Assembly (NCBI RefSeq): GCF_010183535.1
Contig: NC_071331.1
Span: 4,154,001-4,218,000, forward strand
Direction of reading: 5' to 3'
DNA: 64,000 bases
From: Caenorhabditis remanei
Taxonomy: Eukaryota > Nematoda > Chromadorea > Rhabditida > Rhabditidae
Made by a program: the position numbers and the translations under genes. Below, piece after piece: positions 21,356 to 30,962 of the stretch. The first letter of the stretch is position 1, and the number at the start of each line of letters is the position of its first letter. The notes beneath the pieces were generated by a model. It searched no databases. It was not told the origin of the DNA and was given only the letters and a program-made list of their open reading frames with translations.

Positions 21356-21789
21356 TGTGAAAGGGTAGAACTCAGACTATGTCTGCCTTCTTCATTTTCT
21401 CTAAACCTCTCTTCTCTAGGCGTCTCAACACAAAGAGGAAGAGTCGGAGAAGACTGGCTCCGCCCCTTTTCACCAAGAGAAGGGCGTCGCCTCTCTTCAG
21501 TGAGTCTAGCTGGATCCTGGCCCATGCATGTCACCTAGCATGGGGTGAGTCCCTTTCCTACTGTATCTCAATAGGACTGGGCCTCACAAGGATCCTTAGG
21601 CCCTATATATATTACTCCCATTATTCATTACCTATTATTACTCACTTATCATATTCTCTTATATAATCTCCATACATAAATCCATATACCCATACACATA
21701 TAATCAACACTACTCCACTCTCTGTAAGCCCGAGGAATCAGGTGAAGGTTGAGAATTCAGAAGGGGTTCTGGAGCGATCCCCCTTCACA
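21356..21789 (+). repeat. 3' LTR of the gypsy-like element
   Basis: Identical by eye to 12096-12529 except at 21676. It ends CCCTTCACA and is followed by GTCT, the target duplication. Confidence 0.9.
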
Positions 21790-22072
21790 GTCTGTTCTCG
21801 TTCCTCCTATTTTGAATTATTTTTCCCACTTTACAGATGCATTTCTTTACTGTTTTGAATGTGTTTTCTAATTCTAGTTTTTGGAAAATTTTTCAATAGC
21901 ATTCTTTCAATACCTTTTCTTGAATGTGCTAAAACAGAATATGATTTTAAAAACATCACTCGAACATTTATTCCTATACGTAACTGGATTATTCGGAAAA
22001 CTTTTAAAATAGTCTCAAAACTGGTGGAAATTTATTATTGATTTCTTGAAACAACAAGTTTTTGACAACTAT

Positions 22073-22140
22073 CTTGACCAAAACTCGATACCATCAAAAA
22101 AGTATTTAATTTACGAAAATTTTGGATTTATCTGAAACAG
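22073..22140 (-). ncRNA. Candidate 21U-RNA (piRNA) gene
   Basis: Perfect core at 22133-22140; TGAT puts U1 at 22093, spacing 40. Confidence 0.7.
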
Positions 22141-22270
22141 TTTTTAATAACTTTATTTTGAATATATTTGGTCCTGAAAATAAAAAAGAAGCTCTAGGAA
22201 ACGAGACATTTGAAATTAAGAGAAAAAAACATTATTTTTTGAAAACAATTGAATATGAGTACAGCTAGAA

Positions 22271-22337
22271 TTACATTGCATGTCAAGGGAATTACATTGC
22301 ACAGTCGAGCGGTAACAAAATGGACCTACAGAAACAG
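22271..22337 (-). ncRNA. Candidate 21U-RNA (piRNA) gene
   Basis: Core CTGTTTCT at 22330-22337; TAAT puts U1 at 22291, spacing 39. Confidence 0.6.
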
Positions 22338-22414
22338 AATTCTTAATCAAGGGATAATCAATAAAAAAAAGTTATGATAGCAAATTGTTATTAGACATCT
22401 CGGATAGCTGCATT

Positions 22415-22480
22415 ACATCACACGCCTATTCTGAAACACAGTGAAATACAAATAGAATACTAGTCGACGTTCGGAAACAG
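22415..22480 (-). ncRNA. Candidate 21U-RNA (piRNA) gene
   Basis: Core CTGTTTCC at 22473-22480; TGTT puts U1 at 22435, spacing 38. Confidence 0.55.
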
Positions 22481-22583
22481 ACGGTAAAACTTTGAGAAAA
22501 GTAAACTGACTAATATTCATTGTTGAGCACGTTTTTCAATTTGAATATTTATCCGGAGTTATGCTGGGATATTCCTGAAACGC

Positions 22584-22650
22584 TATTGAAAAAATAGTCA
22601 ATAACTGAACATAATGAAAACACAATTAACATAAAACGTCCGTGAAACAG
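22584..22650 (-). ncRNA. Candidate 21U-RNA (piRNA) gene
   Basis: Perfect core at 22643-22650; CAGT puts U1 at 22604, spacing 39. The minus-strand cores at 22133, 22330, 22473 and 22643 follow each other at 140-200 bp. Confidence 0.7.
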
Positions 22651-23328
22651 ATAGGGTTTATGTTAAATGTTCAGTTTCCGAATAATTATTGTACACCTCG
22701 TATTATTTACACATTTAATGTTAGCCAACGAAGAAACACAAATAAATTTCTCGAAAGTTGAAATGTTCAAGGCTTTCGTAGGCTTTCGATAAACAGTGAA
22801 CTAGTTTTATCATAAAAATCACTGTATCAGTAATATAACATAAATGAGAATCATTTGAAACGGGATTATTACTTCATGTTTGGCTGAATTTCAAACTTAT
22901 AACAATTAATTTCTCTAATTTGAAATGTATTGAAAGCTTTGTGAACAACTTGGCATAGTTCGGAATAGTAAGAGTTTATATTTAAACCGATAATAAGTTC
23001 AGAACAAAAAACCTTACAATCCGGTCAATAAACGTTTCTAGAAATACATAAACTCTCATGAAAACTCAACAAGTCAATACTCCTAGAACATGTTCCAGGA
23101 AAAATGTGTAATTTTTTGGTGGCATGAAAAAATTCGATATGAAGTTCTTTTTCAGGTTTTGTGGAAGTGAAGATAATATGTAGAATCCTAACATCGAAGT
23201 AAACCCTATTGATGAAAAAGTTATGCATTTCTCAAAATAGGGAAACCGTAAACTTTTCCTTTTTTGCTTGAATCCATTTTAAATAGATTTTTGTTTCAAG
23301 AAATCAAGAGTGATCTACTAGGAAATTG

Positions 23329-23396
23329 CTGTTTCTCTACTTTGTTTTGTGTATTCTGAAAACGAAATTTGACAATTTTTAGGAGTGTTGCGACAT
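23329..23396 (+). ncRNA. Candidate 21U-RNA (piRNA) gene
   Basis: Core CTGTTTCT at 23329-23336; CAAT puts U1 at 23376, spacing 40. Confidence 0.6.
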
Positions 23397-23447
23397 TGTA
23401 TTTCAGCTATTTCACAGAGTCATTTTAAAAACGGAGACCTCGAAATC

Positions 23448-23940
23448 GGGGGTACTCGATTTTAGAACTCGGAAAAATAGAACTGCGACAAAATAAAACT
23501 GTAACAATATAAAACTGACTAAAATAGAACTGCTACAAAATGGAACTGAACACAATGGAACTGTTACAAAATAGAACTCCGCGAAATAGAACAGAACGAA
23601 ATGGAACTGCTACAAAATAGAACTGCTACAAAATAGAACTCTTCCACTGGTTTTGAAAAGGCTTATTGGGCCGATCGAAGATAATTTTATACAGTTTTTT
23701 GTTGACTATTAAACAGACAAATACTTTATCTTCATAAAATGTGTTTTTAGTCGACTTTTCTCCTCGAAAACTGGTTATAATTCTTCTAAAAAGTTACGAA
23801 TGCAAACGCGCTCCAATCGAACTAGAGTTCTATTTTGTAGCAGTTCTATTTTGTTCAGTTTTATTTTTGTCAGTTCTATATTGTTACAGTTTTATTTTGT
23901 TGCAGTTCTATCTTTCCGAGTTCTAAAATCGAGTACCCCC
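23448..23940. mobile_element. hAT-like MITE, 493 bp, built of AAAATAGAACTG repeats
   Basis: The terminal inverted repeats are GGGGGTACTCGATTTTAGAA and its inverse. An exact 8-bp duplication TCGAAATC flanks it (23440-23447 and 23941-23948), the length typical of hAT transposons. Inside, each arm carries variable copies of a unit like CTACAAAATAGAA, inverted in the right arm; the middle is unique. There is no transposase. A diverged relative is at 59635-59957. Confidence 0.8.
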
Positions 23941-23964
23941 TCGAAATCTGTTATTGTGATTTTT

Positions 23965-24034
23965 TTTGTTCTATGAAAATCGATAACAGTACAACAGCGC
24001 TTTCATAACAGGGCACATTCCAAATCAGAAACAG
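23965..24034 (-). ncRNA. Candidate 21U-RNA (piRNA) gene
   Basis: Core CTGTTTCT at 24027-24034; TGTT puts U1 at 23985, spacing 42, at the edge of the accepted range. Confidence 0.45.
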
Positions 24035-24589
24035 AAAATAATATTTGTATCCTCGGTTTTTGAATCGAATATTTTTTCACATTAAAGTTTTGTAACAGTA
24101 ACCCGGAGCTGCGAGCCAATATTGTGTATATGTGCTACCCAAGACCCAGAGTACATGTTTATATAACAAACTTTCCCTAGTACCTCTGTTGCTCGTGTCT
24201 TACAGAGAACGCGTTATATAAAATATAGAACTGTAGTTCTCTGAACTAAAATTAGCTGCAAAGTTAATAAAAAGTACACTCCATCTAATCAGGGGAAACA
24301 ATACATTGAAAACACGAATAAATGTGAGAATCTATTATACACATCCTAAAACAGATATTTTCAGTAAACGTTTTTTAGGATCTTTTTTGGAGTCTAATAT
24401 TTATAGCATTGGACTTATCGTCTATTATTGAGCAGAGCACATTGAGAGTCAAAATTTTCAAAAGTTTTTGGAACAGTGGATTAATGTATCTCTCACGATT
24501 TGAATCTGGAGCTTCGTTCATTTCATGTGAAGACAGTAATTACATTTCCTCTAGCGCACAGTGTTATGAGATGTAATCAGAAAAACTAA
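24035..24589. other. Spacer upstream of the BEL/Pao element
   Basis: AT-rich DNA without a gene or repeat that I recognise. Its last bases AACAG (24590-24594) are the target duplication of the next element. Confidence 0.5.
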
Positions 24590-24594
24590 AACAG

Positions 24595-24884
24595 TATAAT
24601 AATTTCTCTCTTCCTTGACTTGCAGCGGATAATAAACAGTCAATATTATAACTATTTATTATAAAGAAGAAAGAATATAAACTTAAATATATATGGGCGA
24701 AATAGTACGAATGGGGGAGAAATTGGAGAGTAAAGGTCTCTCTTGTTCCAAGTGCCCCCTGTCCCCTCGGACAGGCTTCTGCCCGAGGGACTCTGAGACG
24801 CAGACATAAGAAACAATAACAGGGGGCGGGGACTCCTAGTTAAACAAGGGTATGATAATTTACTAGGATAGGAGATATCATACA
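24595..24884 (-). repeat. 3' LTR of the BEL/Pao element
   Basis: In element sense it begins TGTATGATATC and ends AAATTATTATA. It differs from the other LTR near 24655 and 24722. The element-sense end lacks the usual CA, so the outer boundary could be off by a base or two, but the AACAG duplications fit this placement. Confidence 0.85.
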
Positions 24885-25181
24885 CTCCCGGCAGACAAGT
24901 GAATTGGAGGAAAAGAGGGTTAAATTAGTTTCCATTATTATTTGTCGTGGGAGTTGAGGTGATTGTTGAAGCGAGTCCATTGGTGGAGAATTATGAATAG
25001 CGGATCGATCCGGATGGCGTGGAGAAGTGAATGATGGAGCGATCCAATTGAAGTGGAGAATTGAATGGTGTGATTGTGGAGCGATCCAAGTTGAGATGCG
25101 ATCCGAGTGATGTCGTTGATGATGAAGATATGGGAATGGTGGTGCGATCTGGAGGAGTAGAGATGTTGGTGTGGAGCGATC
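24885..25181 (-). other. 3' untranslated region of the BEL/Pao element
   Basis: It carries repeated GGATCGC words in element sense (plus-strand GCGATCC at about 25040, 25082, 25099 and 25177), spaced 17-80 bp apart and with GTGGAGCGATCC context. The purine-rich CCGGGAG directly before the LTR could be the polypurine tract. Confidence 0.55.
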
Positions 25182-26174
25182 CTAATCGATGATTGTTTGT
25201 GGTAAAGAGCAGAGTGCCGAATGATGGTTTGTTGTCTCGCAGTAATAGCACGTTCTTTCTTTACATCCACACGGCTCTTTCGTCTTCACCAGAAGACAAT
25301 GTTCACAGAGGCGATCTCTCTTTACGATTTCCTTGCGATCCGCGATTGACGGGTGTTGTGGGCACTGATTGCTGAAGTGCCCTCCACCACAAAAGGAGCA
25401 CTTCATATTTGGCTTATCTTCACCGAAGCTGGTGATTCTTCTGATCTTCCGTTGGCGTTTGATCTCATTCGTTTTGATCTCCCGGGACGGTGCTGGTCTT
25501 TTTGTAGGCTTGCTCACGACGCTTTGGAGCGTATGCTTGTGCTCCATTGGGTCTGCCGTGCGATCCTTGAGATCTTTCTCTTGGCGTTGAGTCGTCTTGA
25601 TCGCTTTCTCGGTCCTAGGATCCTTTTCCACTTGGGGAACTTCCCCGCCCTGAGTTCTTGCGAGGAACTGAGCATGGGATTCGTCGGGTTTTTTCCCCGT
25701 GCGGTGGAATTCGAAGGTGGCGTTAAGAGTCCACTTCTCCACGAGTTTGAGCACGTCGTTCTTGAAGCCTATCATGGCTTCAATGTCGCCGATGACCGCG
25801 TTGGCCATGTTGACTTGCTTCTCCAACTCGTCGGATTCTTTGTTCAGTTCCTCAGCTCGTTTGACTGTCAAATTTTCTATCTTTTTCATTTTTGACGTAT
25901 CCAAGTGGGTCACATATTTTTGATGTGCCAGTTTTTCCTCCTCTTTTGCGGATTCCAAGTCCTTCTGGAATTCTGCGCCTTCTTCTTTCAGTTGGGCTAT
26001 GAACTGCTCCATCTCATCCAGAGTGGATTTTGTGGGGTCGATACCCCATTTGGGAGCGAGATGGATTTCGATTTCCTTTCCTTTGTCCGCGGCTTTCTCG
26101 TTCTCGATTTTCTCGAGGATTTTGGCATGCTTCTTGATGGTAGAAGCTGCCCGGAGAATTTCTTGGATGTCCAT
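25182..26174 (-). CDS. Accessory coiled-coil zinc-knuckle protein of the BEL/Pao element
   Basis: I choose the ATG at 26172-26174, because the sequence TTGTTTTCAGCA precedes it directly, a near-perfect splice acceptor. The open frame extends upstream to 26474 but overlaps the envelope. The product is about 330 residues: helical, Lys/Glu-rich coiled coil over the first 200, basic linker, then a cysteine/histidine cluster near the C-terminus (CSFCGGGHFSNQC, CEHCLL, CYYCETTNHHSALC) that looks like the knuckles at the end of BEL/Pao gag. It is not part of the standard BEL gene set. A spliced subgenomic mRNA would be needed to express it. An RNA-binding or particle role is an inference. Confidence 0.7.
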   Translation of the reverse strand: MDIQEILRAASTIKKHAKILEKIENEKAADKGKEIEIHLAPKWGIDPTKSTLDEMEQFIAQLKEEGAEFQKDLESAKEEEKLAHQKYVTHLDTSKMKKIENLTVKRAEELNKESDELEKQVNMANAVIGDIEAMIGFKNDVLKLVEKWTLNATFEFHRTGKKPDESHAQFLARTQGGEVPQVEKDPRTEKAIKTTQRQEKDLKDRTADPMEHKHTLQSVVSKPTKRPAPSREIKTNEIKRQRKIRRITSFGEDKPNMKCSFCGGGHFSNQCPQHPSIADRKEIVKRDRLCEHCLLVKTKEPCGCKERTCYYCETTNHHSALCSLPQTIID

Positions 26175-26242
26175 TGCTGAAAACAATTTGAATTGTTTAA
26201 CGATCTTGGATGGGACACGTAGAGTTGCCGATGTCACGACCC

Positions 26243-28270
26243 TCAAACAAGTTGTTTGTCCGTCTTTTGACGGGATGGTCGGCATCGGCGCAGGACAAAA
26301 AAATAGATCATGCGACATAGAATAAGCGGGATGGCGAAAAAGAAAAGCGTCCATTTGGCAGTCTTCTTGAATCCAATCAGAAAAACTGAGATAACGAGCG
26401 TTCCTGTAGTGGCGACAATCACTGCAACCGTGATGATAATGGCCATCATGGATTTCATGAACTGCAGGTACCACTGAGCGAGATGGCTCAAATCTGGCCA
26501 GGCGATTTCGTTCATCAATGTTGTTTTTCCTTCAATGATTCTGTAGATAGAAGTCCACATGGATCCAGTGAATTTCAGCGTTCCTGTGATCTTGAAGTAC
26601 TCAGTGTATCTTCCTCCACAGTTGATTGAGCACACTTTTCTGAATCCGGCATATTGAGCAAAGAATGTGATGTTTGTGGATTTTCCATTGGGCGAGCATG
26701 GTACGGTAAACATGTCTTTGTCGCAGACAATGTTTCCAATGACTTCTTTCATAGAAGAGGTGCACTTGATCTCCGCTTGTCCTCCAGATGCACAATTGTA
26801 GCATCCTTGGATTTGTTTTGCTTTGATGTAGCATTTGTCGGATGAAATCAGGATAGAGGTAGTGACATTGTCTTCCAATGTGAGCACTAGTCCCCCCCTG
26901 AGTTTCCAGATCGTCCTCTTCGCATGTGCAAACCATGGAATCTTCGGCTGGCTCACAAGTGCATCTTTCGTTGAGTTGGCACGTCTCGTCCCCTTCTTTT
27001 CTTTTGCATTGGATGCTTGGCAAACGATATGGTTGCCACAAGGCGACTTGTGACTTGTCGTTTCTGATTAACCAGTTTTCCAGAATTGGCGATACTGGTT
27101 TGTTAATCCAAGCGGCGGTGACACTGATGTCTTGAAGCGATCCAGGAAAACTGACTGGCAATGTCATGGTTTCTGTTTTTTGATGACGATCGCCATTCAA
27201 TCTTGTTACCGACATTTCGATGACCAGTCTTTCTCTCCATTCGGCACATTGAGAGATCTCGAGCGTTCCGTTGTTCTTTTCTTTTCCGTAGATTCTGTAG
27301 AAGAGACATCCTGGAGACGGGAAGAAACATGAACAACCTAGTCCTCCACAGCTTTCGGTACAGTAGGTGTTCCCAATGTGATTGTTGGCTTCACCGAGTT
27401 CTGGTACCATTGAATTTTGTGTAATGTTGAGGCACTTGTCTGCTACACATGATCCTGTATGGGCGCAGCGTTTAGCACTCCATACATGAATTTGAGCGTC
27501 CTTTGTGAAGGTGATTGTGTTTTTCAGGCATTCCATTCTGATCTCGAGAAATCTGATTCTGATTTCTTTTGTGGTCATTCCATTCTGCTCGATCCGGAGG
27601 CATGCTTCCTTGTTGAAAGATCCAATGGTCAGATGCTCTTGGGTTACCAATTTGCATGTTTTTGGTTCTTCTTTGGTGCAAATCTTTTCTCCTTGAGACA
27701 GAAGATTAACTTCCTGACAGGCGTTGCTCGAGTGGATCATTGAGGAGAACATCAGGATAGTCACCATTATTTCCCAATTGATTTTTCCGCGTCGGGAAGA
27801 TTTGCGAGGAATGAATCCACGGCACTTCGAGATGATCATTTGGAGCAATTTGTAGATCATGATCAGTGGTGCTCCCATGGATATTTTCACCTTGAATATG
27901 CAGTACACTATCATCGCAATGATATAGAGGATGATTGCAAATCCACCGAGAGCCATGTACGGATGACACTCCGGATTGAGGACATTTGTTGTGCAGATCA
28001 CACAGTCGATGCTGTCACATGTAGAAACAGCATGGCAATTCAGTTCATATACTGTGACCGCGTTGGCCATCAGTATTTTTGCAGTTGCATGATGATCCGT
28101 AATTTTCAGAGCAGGTGGGATCCAAACATCTGCGTAGTTGCTGTTCCAGGTCATTCGAGGTCTTGATGTGCAATAGTTCTGTACGCACATTTCGAAGCTT
28201 TCATATTCCACATTGACACGAATCCCAGTTGGCGTGCATTCTAACGGCGAGATAGCCATCGTTGGTCCAA
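26243..28270 (-). CDS. Envelope glycoprotein of the BEL/Pao element, frameshifted
   Basis: It follows integrase in the same open frame. A hydrophobic signal-like segment starts near 28280; a second membrane segment lies near 27900; cysteine-rich blocks (TESCGGLGCSC at about 27330-27360; CQLNERCTCE at about 26960) are typical of phlebovirus Gc-type fusion proteins carried by nematode BEL elements. A run of seven C on the plus strand (26892-26898) shifts the frame: the first frame goes on without meaning to 26601, the continuing part lies in the frame that ends at 26243 and carries the C-terminal membrane anchor (about 26380-26470) and a second hydrophobic stretch. This is a one-base change in a homopolymer, either a real mutation or an assembly error. 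Confidence 0.75.
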
Positions 28271-30962
28271 TGATGATTGACAGAATCACCATAATCATGA
28301 ACTTTGACCATGGGAAGTTCACCAATGTAGAGATTGCAGAAGCGACTTGAAAGCGATCTTCGTGTTGGTCTTCGTTGTAGTTGACTCTTTTCTGCTTTCT
28401 CAAGTTATACCTCTTGACCATGTCCTTTGTTTGGATTTCAGGAGCATCTGGAACTTGCTCTTCTGGAAGAGAAACCCCGTTGGTTTCGTTCTTCCGTTGG
28501 GTGTCTTCACCATCAAGCTCCAATGGGACAACCAAATTGATGGGGCGTTTGATTATGTTTCCTTTGCTGGTTCTCAAGTGTACTTCACGGAGAACACCAT
28601 CCGATGATGGATCAGCTTTGACAATTTCTCCCAGTTTCCAGTAGTTTCGTGGAAGATCCGGGTCTGTGATGAGGATTACCTGACCAACTGCTGGAGTCTC
28701 GGATTTTCCTCTTTTGTTGTTCATTCGCAGCTTGTGGGTGCTTCTCAATTCAGCCAAATAAGTTGTTTTCCACGTTTGCCAGACGGTTTCGACAACTTTG
28801 GCGACAGATTTGATGGCAGCGATAGCCTCATCTTTAGCGAGCGAAATTTCTCCTGGTGGAGCGTAGTCCTCATTCATTTCCAATGTGGAATCCATTGGAT
28901 AGTTGACTTGAATGTTCGGGTAGACAAAATCGATAGGTCTCAGAACAAATCCGCTGTCCAGATTTTGTCCAACGTATGTGAGGGGTCTGGAGTTGAGAGC
29001 TGCAGCGACCTCAGTGAATGTTGTGTGGATATCGTCCAAAGATAAGATGCTCCGCCCAATGCCTTTGAACATTGATTGTTTGATTGAGCGCATCATTCTT
29101 TCATACATTCCTCCTTGCCAGGGGGCGTATGGCGTGATAAATTTCCACTCGATCTTTGCGTCTCCAAGAAATTTCTTCACCTCATTGTTGAAATTGCAGT
29201 TTTTTGTTGTGGTTTCTGCAATGTCTTGGAGGATCTTGTCGGCTAAAATGAAATGTGGAGCGTTATCACTGACGATAGCATTTGGTTTTCCACAGAGGCT
29301 GACAAAGCGTTGAAAGGCTTTCAAAAAACAGCTTGTATCCGGTCGAACTATCAATTGGATGTGGACTAATCTTGTTGTGGCACAGATGAATAGGCATCCC
29401 CAGCACGAAGCGACAGTGTTGTCTTCTTTTCGGTAGGAGATCGGACCAAAATAATCGAGTCCTGTGTGTTGGAAAGGCGCTGTTTCTTTCACTCGGTGCT
29501 CTGGCAGATCCACCATGTCTGGGTATTTGAATGGCGGCTTATTGTATCTTTGACAGGCTACACACTTTGACAAGAGCGATTTCACTTGTTGGCGAAGATT
29601 TGGGATCCAGAATTTCTTCCTGACCTCCGTCATCGTTTGCTGTTCATTGCAGTGCCATTTTCCATGAGCTTCTCGTATGATCAGCTTTGCCAGTTGGGTT
29701 TTTGGTTCGATCAATATTGGAAATCTTGCCATTTTCGCATTGTCCATGTGTTTGAGTCTTCCACGACAGATGATGATCTTGTTGTCATCAAGTTCCAGAT
29801 TCAGATCATTCCAGGAATGTTTCTTCCTTAAGCTGATTTGAGCTTGATGCTCTCGAATGATCCGTATTTCCGCTGCGCTTTGTTCTGATGCGGAAATTGG
29901 TGGATTTCCTTCTGGAACTTCTTTGAGCTCAGCGATGGTTGTCCGCAGCCGTTCTTTCACGTCTTGTGAAAGAGGATTAGCGAATTTAGCGATGGCTCTC
30001 ATTGTGTACGCGATCACACGTCTCTTTCGGAGTAGCGAACTCGCACTGATCGAATCGAAGATTTCAGCATTGACATTGTCTTCGAGACTGTTGCAGATGT
30101 TGATTCTCGCATTATCTTCTTCGGATTCCTTGATCTCGAACGTTTGGTAAGTGTCCCAAACACTTGGATCTTTCTGACAGAAGCTGGGTCCTGTCCACCA
30201 GAAGCTGTTTGAAAATTCATCCTTTGTTATGCCACGCGTTCCAAGATCGGCTGGATTGTCTTCTGAACAAATGTGTCCGAATCTGACTTTGACTCCAGTT
30301 TCAGCGATCTCCTGATTGGCGAGGCGGATGCTTTCGAGCCGGTTGGTAATGAGAACTCCAACTTCCTTCTTTCCTGGTGTTGATTTTATCCAGCTGAGAG
30401 CGATTTCACTATCAGTGAGGATGATAGCTTCCGATACTCCGATGTCTCCTTTTTGAAGACATTGGACCACTGACAGCATTCTTTGCGTTCCCATGGTTAG
30501 CGCGTGCAGTTCCAATTTTGGAATTGTCCATTTTTCCTTCAAGGATTTGACTTTGGATTTTCCAAGGAAAATGTTCATTCCATATTTGTTGTGCGCGTAG
30601 AAGCAGTAAGCCGTTGCGTTTTGGCTGGCGTCACAAAAACAAATAATCTTGTTTTTGTTTGATTGGTCGAGGATGTTGCGAGGCAACTTCTTGATGAATC
30701 CTTCCGTCTGGTCCAGCAGTTCTTTCCATTGGATCTCATGATTCTTGTTCAATGGGGTGTCCCATTTGTAAGCGAACTCATCTTGCCATAGCACACGTTG
30801 GAATAGTTTCGATGTGAGCATCAATGGGGTCATTAGTCCTTGAGGATCGAAGTCGCTTCCGATTTTTCTGGACACGGTACGTCTGCTGTACTTCTCATCA
30901 GTAGACACGAAGCATTCCAATTGGATGGTGTCCTTGTCTGGATCATATGGGATTCCTAGCAT
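28271..30962 (-). CDS. BEL/Pao pol: RNase H (peptidase A17 region) and integrase
   Basis: The frame opens with ATG at 30960-30962 and overlaps the upstream ORF by 20 nt in another frame. It begins with the A17/RNase H part: FCDAS (Asp 111), KLELHAL (Glu 151) and LTDSE (Asp 184). The integrase zinc-binding H433, H437, C467, C470 follow, then a DDE core with Asp 503 (GLDYFGP), Asp 566 (VSDNAPHF) and Glu 622 (GGMYERM). The DUF5641-type C-terminal domain (about residues 740-860, with GQVILITDPDLPRNYWKLG) is the usual end of BEL/Pao pol. All expected catalytic residues are present. Confidence 0.9.

Larger units (their letters stand above)
12096..21789 (+). mobile_element. Young LTR retrotransposon, gypsy-like, lacking most of pol
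   Basis: The two LTRs are 434 bp each and differ at one base by eye (C at 12416, A at 21676). The 4-bp duplication GTCT flanks the insertion (12092-12095 and 21790-21793). Inside are a long leader, a gag-like domain, an envelope-like glycoprotein, an aspartic protease and only the first part of a reverse transcriptase; no RT palm, RNase H or integrase is present. It is therefore probably non-autonomous and moved with enzymes supplied in trans. The near-identical LTRs argue for very recent insertion. Confidence 0.85.
21794..23439. other. piRNA-bearing spacer between the two retrotransposons
   Basis: No protein gene. Five candidate piRNA genes annotated separately lie here. The rest is AT-rich and unremarkable. 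Confidence 0.6.
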
